DNA from: Bog-473 sp963756025
GTDB lineage: Bacteria; Actinomycetota; Acidimicrobiia; Acidimicrobiales; RAAP-2
Length of the DNA stretch: 64,000 nucleotides
Assembly: GCA_963756025.1 (NCBI GenBank)
Contig: CAVWMF010000006.1
Location: 558,001 to 622,000, forward strand
Direction: 5' to 3'
Of this stretch, positions 26,297 through 35,751 are shown one piece after another. The notes beneath the pieces are model-generated. The model was not told the origin of the DNA. It worked only from the letters and a program-made list of their open reading frames with translations, and made no database searches. Every line of letters begins with the position of its first letter. The stretch's first letter is position 1. A program made the position numbers and the translations under genes.

Positions 26297-26461
26297 GAGC
26301 CATCCTTCCCGGTCTCAGGTCACTTGTGTACCGCACCCAGAGAACGGTCTCCAACGCGCGGACCTCGTCCACCTTGAACGGGATGCGCCCCGAGCGAGGC
26401 CCGCAAGGTTGTGGCGGTGGTGGCGGTCCGGCGTTCTACCGTGTGCGGTAGAACACAGGAC

Positions 26462-27014
26462 ATGGACCACGCGGCGGCGACACCCGTACCCGGCAACCAC
26501 ACCACCGAGGGTGGCGTGCTCCTCGGAGACCCGGCCGCACCTCGCCTGGTCGTCTTCGAAGATCCCCAATGCCCGTACTGCAGGCAATTCGAAGAGTCCA
26601 GCGGGGAATTTCTGCAAGGTGAGGTGACAAAAGGAGCACTCGCCGTCGAATACCGGATGCGATGTTTCCTCGGCGTCGAATCGGTCCGGGCGGACAATGC
26701 GCTGGCGCTGGCGGCCGAAGCCGGACGGTTCGATGAGCTCCGACGCGCACTGTTCGCGGCACAGCCCCCCGAGCAGACCGGCGGCTTCACCATCTCCGAC
26801 CTGAGTGAGTTGGGGCGTCGAGTGGGCCTTACGGACGAGGCGTACAGCAGCGGCCTGGTTGCCGGTCGCTACGAGCCCTGGGTGATCGAGACCGAGCGGC
26901 GTTTCCAGGAGCAGGACCCCCAGGGCACACCAGCCGCGCTCCTCGGGACGGAACCGCTCGATCGCGCGCGTCCTGTTCGATCCCGAAGCACTCGCAACGT
27001 TGCTGCGCCGGTAA
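26462..27014 (+). pseudogene. DsbA-like thioredoxin-fold protein, C-terminal frameshift
   Basis: About 183 codons. The thioredoxin-fold core begins VVFEDPQCPYCRQFE with a CPYC active site near residue 39. A helical insert follows (LALAAEAGRFDELRRALF), then the cis-Pro region GTPAALL. The frame breaks at about 26967 in a GCGCGCG run; removing one base gives an ending of DRAVLFDPEALATLLRR and a TAA at 27014, which fits the family. Without that change the frame reads on into the next gene. There is no signal peptide, so it resembles cytoplasmic or short DsbA/FrnE-type oxidoreductases. Confidence 0.78.
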
Positions 27015-27112
27015 GGACCGAGTTCAACCGGATCCGAGGCATCCCGCCTCGCACAATTCCCGGCGGTCAGCCGGAGCATCCCCGCTCCATGACTTACGGA
27101 TATGTTCGTGGA

Positions 27113-28220
27113 ATGTACAACGACATGAGGGTGCTCGACGGCGACGGCCACGTGCTCGAACCATGGTCGGCCTGGACATCACTCCCCGAGCAGTACCGGC
27201 CCACCGCCGTCACGGACGGCGACGGTCTCGACCACGTGCTCATCGGAGGGCAGGAGGTCTTTGTGGCTCGTCTCGGCCAGATGGGGCAGCCGGGGACCGA
27301 CGTCGGCGCGCCGAGCGGGCCCGTTCCGTTGGGAGAAGCGCGGACGGGTGCGTTCGACCCCGCGGCACGCCTGGTCGACATGGACAGCGAGGCCATCGAC
27401 GAGGTCGTGCTCTATCCGACCATCGGGCTCGGCTTCTGGGGCATTACAGGACCCGAAAGCCGCGACGGCAGTGGCCCGCGCCTACAACGATTGGCTCGCG
27501 AGCTATTGCGCCGCCGCTCCCGACCGTCTCTACGGCGCGGCGATGGTGCCCTTCCAAGACCCTGACGCCGCCGTCAAAGAGCTCCGCCGGGCCCGCGACG
27601 AGCTGGGCTTCGTGTCGGCGTTCGTGCGCCCGAACCCGTGCCTGGGCCGCACGCTCGTCGACCCGGTCAACGACCGTTTCTGGGAAGAGGCAGAGGCATT
27701 GGGGATGACCGTGGCCATCCACGAAGGATTCCAGAACGCCGTACCGCCACTCGGATCGGACCGCACGCCGACCAATGTCCTCGTGCTCCACGCCTGCTCG
27801 CACACGCTCGAGCAGATGCTCGCCTGCGCCCAACTCATCGGTCTGGGCATTCTCGAGCGCCATCCGGCGCTGCGATTCGTATTCCTCGAGGCCGGCGGGG
27901 GGTGGGCTCCCTACTGGCTGGAGCGTCTGGACCATCAGGTCCCGTCGTACCATCGCTACGCGCCCCCGATGTCGCTTCTCCCGAGCGAATACTTCGCCCG
28001 CCAATGCTGGGTGAGCTTCGAGGTCGACGAGCCCACATTGCCGGCGTTGGCTCCGTTCATCGGGCCGTCCCGGATCGTGTGGGGCTCGGACTACCCCCAC
28101 GCCGATTCGACGTTCCCCGGCGCTACAGCAGAGCTCTTCGAGACCGTCTCCACCCTCGACGCGGACGTCCAGCGCCGGATCCTCGGCCTCAACGCCGCAG
28201 ACCTCTACGGAATGGCCTGA
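27113..28220 (+). pseudogene. Amidohydrolase family 2 (ACMSD-like TIM barrel), one frameshift
   Basis: About 369 codons. The first frame has the metal motif DGDGHVLEP (residues 7-15). The frame breaks at about 27447, where removing one base from ATTACAGGACC joins it to DPKAATAVARAYNDWL. The second frame has HEGFQN, HACSHTLEQ, FLEAGGGWAPYW and the final GSDYPHAD. These are the metal and proton-shuttle motifs of the ACMSD-like amidohydrolases common in ring-cleavage and steroid catabolism. MYNDMRVLDG is a likely start. The product would be a cytoplasmic decarboxylase or hydrolase. Confidence 0.82.
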
Positions 28221-28240
28221 GAGGACGAAGTCCGGGACCC

Positions 28241-29251
28241 TCAGCCGGGCGTCACCATGACCTTGCCGCCCAAGTGACCCGAGGCGAGTTTGGCGCAGGC
28301 ATCCGCCACCTCGTCCAAAGAGACGCTCTCGGGCTCCACCAGGAGGTCGACGGGCACCCGACCGTCGGCGAGTAATTGCACAGCCTCCCCGATACCACCT
28401 TCGTCATAGAGGGCTGATCCGGTCACCGTGATCTCGTCGGTGAGCATGCGGAGAAGGTTCAGGTTGGTCGGGGGCACGATGACTCCCACCAGCACGAGGA
28501 AACCCCCCGGAACGAGGGTATCGAACGCCGCCGTCACCGCGTTGGGATTTCCCGACGTCTCGATGACCGCATCGAAGCGAAGCGCAACTCCCTCCGGGCC
28601 TTGCGCGAGATCCTCGGGCGAAACCGTCTTCGCACCGAGCCGTTCGGCGATGGCCCGGCGCAGAGGATTCGGCTCGCTCACCGTCACGTCGTCGATCCCC
28701 CGGGCGTGGAGGGCGACGACGGTCAGGGTGCCGATCGGACCGGCACCGGTGACCAGCACACGTGCGCCCGGCTTCGCCGTGCTCCGGGACACGCCGTGGA
28801 GGGCGACCGCGAAAGGCTCCGCCAACGCGGCGGCGCGTAGGTCGAGCCCGTCCGGGAGCGCCACAAGGGACGCTTCAGGCATCCGCATGTACTGGGACCA
28901 GCCACCCTGCCCGTCATCGGGCCTGCGCACGCGACAAATGGACGGCCGTCCGGACAGGCAGGTGGGACATTCGCCACACTCGCCGCTACTGGCGGTGACC
29001 CGATCTCCCACCTTCCACGCAGTCACGCCCTCCCCCGTCGCCACGACCCTTCCCGACCACTCGTGCCCGCCGATGAATCCAGGAGCGCCCCAACCGAAGA
29101 TGCCGAGGTCCTCGACGATCGCGTGGAGATCGGTGCCACAGATCCCGCAGTACGCGATCTCCACCAGTACGTCGTGCGCATCGTTGAGCGGGGGTATCGG
29201 AAGGGACTCGACCGGCACCCTGCCTTCGCCTCGATAGACGGCGACGTGCAT
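28241..29251 (-). CDS. Zinc-dependent alcohol/polyol dehydrogenase
   Basis: 336 residues from MHVAVYRGEG (a start 14 codons earlier is possible). The catalytic zinc site is CGICGTDLH and GGHEWSGRV; the structural zinc lobe is CGECPTCLSGRPSIC. The nucleotide motif is GAGPIGTLTV, and Glu at the end of the next strand (VTVSEPNPLR) fits NAD. It resembles threonine/butanediol/polyol dehydrogenases. It is convergent with the amidohydrolase gene. Confidence 0.86.
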   Translation of the reverse strand: MHVAVYRGEGRVPVESLPIPPLNDAHDVLVEIAYCGICGTDLHAIVEDLGIFGWGAPGFIGGHEWSGRVVATGEGVTAWKVGDRVTASSGECGECPTCLSGRPSICRVRRPDDGQGGWSQYMRMPEASLVALPDGLDLRAAALAEPFAVALHGVSRSTAKPGARVLVTGAGPIGTLTVVALHARGIDDVTVSEPNPLRRAIAERLGAKTVSPEDLAQGPEGVALRFDAVIETSGNPNAVTAAFDTLVPGGFLVLVGVIVPPTNLNLLRMLTDEITVTGSALYDEGGIGEAVQLLADGRVPVDLLVEPESVSLDEVADACAKLASGHLGGKVMVTPG

Positions 29252-29373
29252 GGTCGACTCGTCGTCTCCGATCCGCTCCGCGGAACTCACCATGAGAAAT
29301 TTCTCCGATCTGTTGGGGACGCGTCAGACCCGCATTGTGCCAGGACCACCCACCCCGGTCGGCGCGGTGCCAG

Positions 29374-29823
29374 CTAGTTCGAGCGGAAGTACTGGATCTC
29401 CACCATCATCGGAAGGAGATAGCCGATGTAGCAGTTGACCAAGTCAGCTCCCCTCGCCTCCGCCAGATCAGATCGCGCCTCTTTGTCAGCGGTGTGCCGC
29501 TCGATCTTCTTCTCGATGATGCGGACACGATCGTCCTTCTCCTTGTAGGTCTTCGCCCGGCCGAGCATCTCGTCGAGCTCACCCTCGTCGAAGACCTGGA
29601 TCCCGAAGTGATCGAGCGGTGGCGCGACCATGCCTTCCTTCTGATCGACGATATAGACGAAGACCCGCGGATCCGACATGAGCATGACCAACGGATTGCC
29701 CATTTCGCCCGTCGGCGTATAGGGCGTCCAGCCGAACACCTCGTTGTAGAAGCTATTGATGTCCTCCCGGATCGACTCGTCCAGGGGCATGCTCATCGCA
29801 ACGTGATTGATGCGGGCTTCCAT
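29374..29823 (-). CDS. VOC (glyoxalase-like) family protein
   Basis: 149 residues starting MEARINHVAMSMP. A first beta-alpha-beta unit (NHVAMSMPLDESIREDINSFYNEVFGW) and DHFGIQVFDEGELDEML are typical of VOC folds. A Lys/Glu-rich helix (KTYKEKDDRVRIIEKKIERH) is inserted before the last strand (VEIQYFRSN), which ends in a conserved Glu. It may be a dioxygenase-like or isomerase-like enzyme in the surrounding catabolic set. The substrate is unknown. Confidence 0.75.
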   Translation of the reverse strand: MEARINHVAMSMPLDESIREDINSFYNEVFGWTPYTPTGEMGNPLVMLMSDPRVFVYIVDQKEGMVAPPLDHFGIQVFDEGELDEMLGRAKTYKEKDDRVRIIEKKIERHTADKEARSDLAEARGADLVNCYIGYLLPMMVEIQYFRSN

Positions 29824-29978
29824 CGCGCTCCCACCTTTCTCCTCGTGACGACCCGGCGCTTCGAGGCCCGGCGTGACCCGGTCGAAGCACTGGTGTCGTC
29901 CCTCCCTCCCTTGCAGAGGCACCCATAGTGCCATTCCCGGGTGGCCCTGTCCTGGGCTCGGCCCGGATCAGGCCCCGA

Positions 29979-31181
29979 TCAGGACCCGGCCAGGGGTGGG
30001 GGCTCCCATTCGCCGAGGACGGCGTGCAGGAGCCGGGCGGCCCGCAACGTGGTCCGGTCTTCGAGAAAGGGGCCGACGATCTGCATGCCGACCGGCAGGC
30101 CTGAGGAGGTGCGGCCTACGGGAATCACGGTCGAGGGGAGGTAGGCCACGCCGACGAGGCCCGTCCAGGCCGTGCAGTCCATGTGCAGCCTCGGCTCACC
30201 GTTGATCAGGGTCGTCCGCTCCATGAACGGTCTCGCCGTGTCGTGCGCGATGGCGGCCATCGGCATCACCGGGCACAGGAGCACGTCATGGTCCGAGAAC
30301 CATTCTGACCAGATGGCTCGTGCGCGTGCCCGCTCGACCCGCAACTGGAGCAACTGCCGGAAGCTGCCGCCCGCCAGGTCCGACGGGCCGGGATCGATCG
30401 ACAGGGCCGCCGCGGCGCCTGTCAGCCCGAGGAAGAGGTGGAACATCTCCTCAATGTCCAGGGGTGGACGCGCCGGGGAGACAGCGGCACCCGCCGCGGC
30501 AAACGCGTCCACTGCGGCCTCGAGCACGTCGCCGACCTCGGTGTCCACTGGCGCTTTGGGATCGTCGATCCACACGCCGATACGCAGGCCTCCCAACTCG
30601 ACGGCCCGGGGCGCCGGCAGTTCGAGCCGCCAGCCGACGGCGTCGTCGGTGTTCGGCCCGGCCAGCACGTCGAAGAGAAGCTCGAGGTCCTCCGCGCTCC
30701 GGGCCAGAGGACCGAAGACATTGATGTCGGCATCGATGGTGCCTCCCCCGACGTGATCGAGGTAACCCCGTTGGGAAACCACCCCGAAGCTGGGCTTGTG
30801 GCCGAAGACGCCGCAGAAGCTCGCTGGGATGCGCACGGAGCCCCCGATGTCGGTTCCCAGTTCGAAACTCGTGAACCCGCAGGCCACGGCGGCGGCCGAG
30901 CCGCCGGACGACCCACCGGTGGTGCGACCCAGGTCCCATGGATTGTTGGTCGTGCCGAACAACACGTTGTGGGTCTGGAAATCGGCGGACCAGGTGGGGG
31001 CATTCGTCTTGCCGAACAGGACACCCCCGGCGGCGCAGAGGCGGGCCACCGCCGGCGCGTCCACGTCCGGGACATGGTCGGCCAGAGCCGGTGCACCGCC
31101 GGTCGAGCGCATGCCGCCCCCGATGGGGGCGGGGATCACGACGGGGATCCCACCGCGGCGGTGCGCCCTGATTTCCTCCAT
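29979..31181 (-). CDS. Amidase signature family protein, short N-terminus
   Basis: 400 residues. The signature region is clear: TTGGSSGGSAAAVACGFTS and GTDIGGSVRIPASFCGVFGH give the cis-Ser and nucleophile Ser, and a typical C-terminus follows. The oddity is the N-terminus. Family members usually have about 70-80 more residues and a catalytic Lys in a V-K-D motif just before GMRSTGGAP. Here that spot reads IPVVIPAPIGGGM, so the Lys appears to be absent. Either the gene is truncated next to the divergent DoxX gene, or the protein is not an active amidase. In other respects it resembles the short aliphatic or aryl amidases of actinobacteria. Confidence 0.75.
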   Translation of the reverse strand: MEEIRAHRRGGIPVVIPAPIGGGMRSTGGAPALADHVPDVDAPAVARLCAAGGVLFGKTNAPTWSADFQTHNVLFGTTNNPWDLGRTTGGSSGGSAAAVACGFTSFELGTDIGGSVRIPASFCGVFGHKPSFGVVSQRGYLDHVGGGTIDADINVFGPLARSAEDLELLFDVLAGPNTDDAVGWRLELPAPRAVELGGLRIGVWIDDPKAPVDTEVGDVLEAAVDAFAAAGAAVSPARPPLDIEEMFHLFLGLTGAAAALSIDPGPSDLAGGSFRQLLQLRVERARARAIWSEWFSDHDVLLCPVMPMAAIAHDTARPFMERTTLINGEPRLHMDCTAWTGLVGVAYLPSTVIPVGRTSSGLPVGMQIVGPFLEDRTTLRAARLLHAVLGEWEPPPLAGS

Positions 31182-31251
31182 CGGCCCTCGCCGGTCGGCC
31201 TGGGAGCTAGCGTTTCGATTTCATGCAGACGATTACGACAAGGGGACGCCC

Positions 31252-31839
31252 ATGAGCGCCGGAGAAAGAGACTTCGCATCGCTCGCGCTACGAGCGGCGA
31301 TCGGGCCGATGCTGATCGCCCACGGGTCCAACAAGGTGTTCGGCCAGGGCGGCCTGGAGGGTACTACCCGCTGGTTCGACTCCCTCGGCCTCCGGCCGGC
31401 GGCCGTCCATGCGCGCATGGCCGCCGCCACCGAGATCGGGGCGGGGACCCTGATCACGCTCGGCGCTGCCAACCCGCTCCCGAGCGCGGCCGTCGTGGGC
31501 TTGATGGCGACCGCTGCGGCCACCGACCACAAGGGCAAGGGCTTCTTCGTCTTCAAGGGCGGTTGGGAATACACCGCCGTGGTCGCGGCCGCCGCAACGG
31601 CACTGGCCGGTCTGGGCTCCGGGCGCTGGTCCGTGGACCGGCTCCTGGGCCGCAAGTCCCGCTCCGGTGTCGGGCTCGCCCTGGGGGCCGCCGCCTTCGG
31701 CGTGATCTCCGCCGCGGGCCTCCTCGCCGCCACCTACCGTCCCAACCAGGAGCCGCCCGAGTCGGAGGCCGCGAGCTCCGACATCGGGAGCACCGACGGG
31801 GAGAGCGAGGACGCCGAAACGGAGAGTCACATCTCCTGA
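31252..31839 (+). CDS. DoxX family membrane protein
   Basis: 195 residues. Four membrane spans (about 10-27, 52-75, 77-95, 110-130) and the motif IGPMLIAHGSNKVFG are those of DoxX/DoxD-like proteins. A further span lies near 145-165. The C-terminal tail is long and acidic (EPPESEAASSDIGSTDGESED), unlike most DoxX proteins. Family members are linked to redox or thiol stress at the membrane. The stop overlaps the putative CTG start of the lipoprotein gene downstream. Confidence 0.75.
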   Translation: MSAGERDFASLALRAAIGPMLIAHGSNKVFGQGGLEGTTRWFDSLGLRPAAVHARMAAATEIGAGTLITLGAANPLPSAAVVGLMATAAATDHKGKGFFVFKGGWEYTAVVAAAATALAGLGSGRWSVDRLLGRKSRSGVGLALGAAAFGVISAAGLLAATYRPNQEPPESEAASSDIGSTDGESEDAETESHIS

Positions 31840-32408
31840 GAACGCCCCTGCCCCGGCGCCGTCGGGCACGCTGGCCGGCGACGGGGACCCGAGCCCTCGT
31901 CGCCGTAGGGGGCGCCGCCGCGGCAGCGATGCTGGTGGCCGCCTGTAGCTCGACCCCATCGGCGAACGCCCCCACCACGAGCACCTCGACGACCGCGGCC
32001 GCCACGTCGACTTCGACCACGTCGTCTTCCACCACAACCCCGACGACGACGGTCTCCACGACGACGGTGACGGTCCCACTTGAAACATCCACCGGCGGTG
32101 AGTTCTACTCACCGTCCAAGAACATCAGTTGTGAGATCGACGACACGACCTCGCTGCAACAGGTCTTCTGCCAGACCATGTCCCCGGCGCGGTCGGTCAC
32201 CATGAAGACGGACGGCACGTTGTCGAAATGCACCGGCCAACAGTGCCTGGGCAATCCCGGTGAGAACACGCCGATACTCCCCTACGGCTCGGCGACCGGC
32301 ACCGGCCCATTCCGCTGTCTGTCCTCCTCGCAAGGCATGACCTGTACCGTCACGAGCGGGCGAGGATTCCAGATCGCCAGCGCCGGCATCACCATGATTG
32401 TGGGATGA
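31836..32408 (+). CDS. Lipoprotein with DUF6636-like domain
   Basis: About 190 residues. An Arg-rich n-region and hydrophobic stretch (VAVGGAAAAAMLVAAC) end in a lipobox (V-A-A-C), so it should be lipid-anchored. A Thr/Ser-rich linker of about 45 residues follows. The C-terminal domain (EFYSPSKNISCEIDD, VFCQTMSPARSV, PFRCLSSSQGMTCTVTSG) has six Cys and matches DUF6636-type secreted domains. No ATG, GTG or TTG lies upstream of the signal in frame. The best start is CTG at 31836, overlapping the DoxX stop (CTGA). The start is the uncertain part. Confidence 0.65.
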   Translation: MRTPLPRRRRARWPATGTRALVAVGGAAAAAMLVAACSSTPSANAPTTSTSTTAAATSTSTTSSSTTTPTTTVSTTTVTVPLETSTGGEFYSPSKNISCEIDDTTSLQQVFCQTMSPARSVTMKTDGTLSKCTGQQCLGNPGENTPILPYGSATGTGPFRCLSSSQGMTCTVTSGRGFQIASAGITMIVG

Positions 32409-32430
32409 GGGAAGGGGGGTTCCCTTCCGC

Positions 32431-32859
32431 TCAGACGAATTCGGTGAGCTCGAAGCGGACCCCATTGGGATCCTCGAGCAGGACCATGCGGACCGGTCCA
32501 CGCGGGCTCTGCACGGTGATCTCGCGCCGCGGTCCCGGGCAGCCCATCGACCGGAGTCGCCCGAGCACCGGATCGATGGCGCATTGGAACGCCACCAGCA
32601 CGAGGCCTTCGGCCGGCATCTCGCCCGCAGGCTGCCGCGGGCCGGGCGTCCCGAAGTCGACCAATTCGAGAATCCCGCCACCGCGATCGGGCTCGCCCAG
32701 GAAGACCGACCGCAACGACGTCGACGGCACATCGAACAAGGTCGGCCAGTCTCCCTCGAACTCCCCGTCCATCATGAGCTCGAGGCCGACGCCGTCACGC
32801 CAGTAGGCGATCGAGCGCTCCATGTCCCGGACGCGGATCACGGTGTGGTGAATCCACAC
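32431..32859 (-). CDS. VOC (glyoxalase-like) family protein
   Basis: 142 residues starting with GTG (MWIHHTVIRVRDMERSIAYW). Metal-type positions are His in IHHTVIRV and Glu in GGGILELVDF, with a C-terminal Glu in VRFELTEF. It lies two bases after the PhyH gene stop on the same strand, so the two are co-transcribed. A small dioxygenase or isomerase is plausible. The substrate is unknown. Confidence 0.8.
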   Translation of the reverse strand: MWIHHTVIRVRDMERSIAYWRDGVGLELMMDGEFEGDWPTLFDVPSTSLRSVFLGEPDRGGGILELVDFGTPGPRQPAGEMPAEGLVLVAFQCAIDPVLGRLRSMGCPGPRREITVQSPRGPVRMVLLEDPNGVRFELTEFV

Positions 32860-32861
32860 GG

Positions 32862-33673
32862 TCAGTGGGTGTGGGGGTCGATGCCCTGCCGGGTGCCGCT
32901 GAAGGCGGCGTAACCCAGCCGTACGCCCATGTTGCCTTCGTCAAGGCCGAGCAACTGGCGAACGCCCGGGGTGAGCGCTCCCTTGGCCGGCTCGGAGAGG
33001 AGGGCGTTCCAGTTGTACTGGGTCCGGATGAAGGAAGCGACATAGAAAGCGATGAGGATGCGCCGCGAACGGTCCGCACTCCTGTTGGCGCCCGACGTGT
33101 GCCACAGCCGTCCGTCCATGGCCACGACGGAACCGGCGGCCGCCGGAATCGCGACGGTCCGCTCGAGGTCGTCGTGGCTCGCCATGTCGTTCGTCGTGAA
33201 CAGATGGCTCCCCGGCAGGTAGCGGGTGGCGCCGTTCTCTTCGTCCATGTCGTCGAGGCAGATGAACAGATTCGTGCCGTAGGGGGCGAGCCAAGGCTCG
33301 GGAAGCACCGCCATCAGGTCGTTGTGCATCCCCATCGACTCCGATCCGGGGAGCGAGATATTGGCCGAGAGACTCGAGAGCAGGTACCTCTCTCCCAGCA
33401 CCGACGACACCAACTCCCTGACCGTCGGATCGTCCACCATGTCGGCGAAGGCGGGATGCTCGTCGAGGAGGTGGAGAACCCTGACGCTGCGATCGTTCAC
33501 GTCGACCCCCTCCCGAAAGAGGATCTGCCCCTCGGCGCTGGCGGCATCGAGGGCGATCGAGAGGCCTTCGCGCAGTGCCTCGAGCTGCGCCCCGAGAACA
33601 CGCCGGGCAGAGTCACCCAACCTTCCTCTCGAAGATGCACGGCACTCTCCTCGAGGAACGCTGCGACGGCCAT
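32862..33673 (-). pseudogene. Phytanoyl-CoA dioxygenase (PhyH) family, N-terminal frameshift
   Basis: About 270 codons. The N-terminal frame (MAVAAFLEESAVHLREEGWV) breaks at about 33605. Adding one G to a GGGG run gives VFSGAQLEALREGL and restores the frame. The rest shows the 2-oxoglutarate oxygenase facial triad: H and D in GMHNDLMAV, the distal His in LWHTSGANRS and the 2OG-binding Arg in RSRRILIAFY. Fe(II)/2-oxoglutarate-dependent hydroxylation of a small molecule is the family reaction. This is one of the few breaks that need an added rather than a removed base. Confidence 0.8.
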
Positions 33674-33799
33674 GCCGGCGACGTTATCTCTGCGGGTGGG
33701 TGGAGTGCAGAGGCTCCCCGGAGACGTCGGCGCTACTGTGAGCGGACACGCTCGTGGCACCTGCGACCGGCGAGAGCCGAAGAGTTATGGGGGATCGCA

Positions 33800-35509
33800 A
33801 TGACAGACACCCTGATCACAGGCGGCTACGTCGTCGACGGCACGGGAGCCCCCGGTGGGGTGCGCGACGTCGCCGTACGTGACGGTCGCTTCATCCCTGC
33901 CGATGACGTCCGCGGGTCGGCGGATGTCATCGACGCCAGCGGGCTCGTCGTGGCGCCCGGTTTCGTCGACGTGCACACCCACTACGACGCCCAGCTGTCT
34001 TGGGATCCGGCGGCCAGCCCCTCCCCGCTCCACGGCGTCACCACCGCCATCGGGGGCAACTGCGGCTTCACCCTCGCCCCCGCCGGCGAGGCCCACGCCG
34101 ATTACCTCATGCGGTTGATGGCGCGCGTCGAAGGCATGCCGTTGGCGGCGCTCGAGGCGGGCCTCCCCTGGGACTGGAAGAACTACGCGGACTGGGTGGC
34201 GCGCTTCGACGGGCACCTCGGCATCAATGCCGGCTTTCTGACCGGGCACTCCGCCATCCGTCGGGTAGTGATGGGTGAGGCGTGCCACGAGCCGGCCACC
34301 GAGGAACAGATCCAGGAGATGGCACGCCTCGTCACCGAGGCCTGCCGCGCCGGTGCTCTGGGGTTCTCCACGTCGAGAGCGCCCACCCACAACGACGGCA
34401 ACGGCGAGCCGGTCCCTTCCCGAGGCGCGAGCATCGAGGAGCTGGTCACCCTGGCCGGCGCGGTCGCCGACGTCGAGGGCACCACCTTGGCCGGCATCCT
34501 CGACGGCTCCCTCAACGGCTATACCCAGGAGGAGACCGAACTGCTGACCGCAATGTCGGTCGGGGCCAACCGGCCCATCAACTGGAACGTTCTCGGCGGT
34601 TCCACCATCAGCGGCGGCTCCCATACGCACCAGCTGGCCGCCTCCGATTACGCAGCGGCCCACGGTGGTCGCGTCGTCGCCCTGACGCTCCCCCACGGCA
34701 TGGGGATCCGCCTCTCCTTCCTCTCCGGCTTTGCGCTCGACGGGCTGCCCGGCTGGGGCCCGGTGATGAAGCTCCCCGTCGCCGAGCGGATGCGGGCCCT
34801 CTCCGATCCCCAGGTGCGTCATCGCCTCCGGGAAGGCGCAGCCTCGGACACCGGCGTGCTGCGTCTCCTCGCAAACTGGTCCCGCCTGCAGGTGGTCGAG
34901 GTGACGAGCGAGGCCAACCGGGCCATCGAAGGACGGAACATCGGTGAGATCGCCGCCGAGCGGGGCGCCGATCCCTTCGACGTGCTCTGCGACATCGTCG
35001 TGGCCGACGACCTGCGCACCGGGCTGCGGCCCGCCGTGCCGCCCACGGGGGCCCAGGAGTGGAAGCTCCGGGCCGACGTCTGGCGCGATCCGCGGACCGT
35101 CGTCGGGGGGTCGGACGCAGGTGCACACCTCGACATGATGTGCGGGGCCACCTATTCCACTGCGGTCCTGGCCCACGGCGTCCGTGAGTTCGGGGTGATC
35201 TCCCTCGAGGAGGCCGTGGAGCAGCTGAGCGACGTCCCCGCCCGGCTCTACGGCCTGCGCGGACGGGGGCGGATCGCCGACGGCTATGCCGCCGACACCG
35301 TGATCTTCGATCTCGACACCGTGGGCTACCAACCTGAGCGGATGCGCGAGGATCTCCCGGGCGGGGCATGGCGGCTCTATGCCGAGGGCGTGGGTGTGCA
35401 TCACGTTCTCGTCAACGGCACTGCGGTCGTAACCGACGGAAGGATCGTGGGCAACACTCCCGGGACTCAGCTGCACGCCGGGCGTGACACCTACACCGTG
35501 ACGCCCTGA
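33800..35509 (+). CDS. N-acyl-D-amino-acid deacylase-like amidohydrolase
   Basis: 569 residues. It has the amidohydrolase-3 layout: DTLITGGYVVDGTGAPGG, the first metal motif VDVHTHYDAQL (residues about 61-71), a Cys-containing GGNCGFTLAP typical of D-aminoacylases, TGHSAIRR, the late metal motif GGSDAGAHLDMM and a C-terminal beta domain (GRIADGYAADTVIFDLD). It probably hydrolyses an N-acyl-D-amino acid or a related cyclic amide in the cytoplasm. Start at MTDTLITGG. Confidence 0.85.
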   Translation: MTDTLITGGYVVDGTGAPGGVRDVAVRDGRFIPADDVRGSADVIDASGLVVAPGFVDVHTHYDAQLSWDPAASPSPLHGVTTAIGGNCGFTLAPAGEAHADYLMRLMARVEGMPLAALEAGLPWDWKNYADWVARFDGHLGINAGFLTGHSAIRRVVMGEACHEPATEEQIQEMARLVTEACRAGALGFSTSRAPTHNDGNGEPVPSRGASIEELVTLAGAVADVEGTTLAGILDGSLNGYTQEETELLTAMSVGANRPINWNVLGGSTISGGSHTHQLAASDYAAAHGGRVVALTLPHGMGIRLSFLSGFALDGLPGWGPVMKLPVAERMRALSDPQVRHRLREGAASDTGVLRLLANWSRLQVVEVTSEANRAIEGRNIGEIAAERGADPFDVLCDIVVADDLRTGLRPAVPPTGAQEWKLRADVWRDPRTVVGGSDAGAHLDMMCGATYSTAVLAHGVREFGVISLEEAVEQLSDVPARLYGLRGRGRIADGYAADTVIFDLDTVGYQPERMREDLPGGAWRLYAEGVGVHHVLVNGTAVVTDGRIVGNTPGTQLHAGRDTYTVTP

Positions 35510-35678
35510 CGGCGTGCGTGACGCGTGACCCGACCTGGGCCCATTCCCCGAACGACCTGGTAGACGACGTCTACGCCCCGGTCCGAAGCAACCCTCCGAG
35601 CTGATCCCGTTCGAGTCACCACCTTCGGCAATTGCGATTCGGGGTGATCTCTTTATCAGATATAGAACGTAATTATGA

Positions 35679-35707
35679 TTGTTTTTTCCGATGGAAGCTG
35701 GTATACT
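35679..35707 (+). promoter_or_regulatory. Sigma-70-type promoter
   Basis: TTGTTT (-35) and TATACT (-10) separated by exactly 17 bp within an A+T-rich island, 45 bp before the cyclic-nucleotide-binding gene. It is the clearest housekeeping-type promoter in the window. Confidence 0.65.
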
Positions 35708-35751
35708 CTCCGTGTCGGGATTTTTTGAGACCCAGATTGAAGGAGCCGTAG

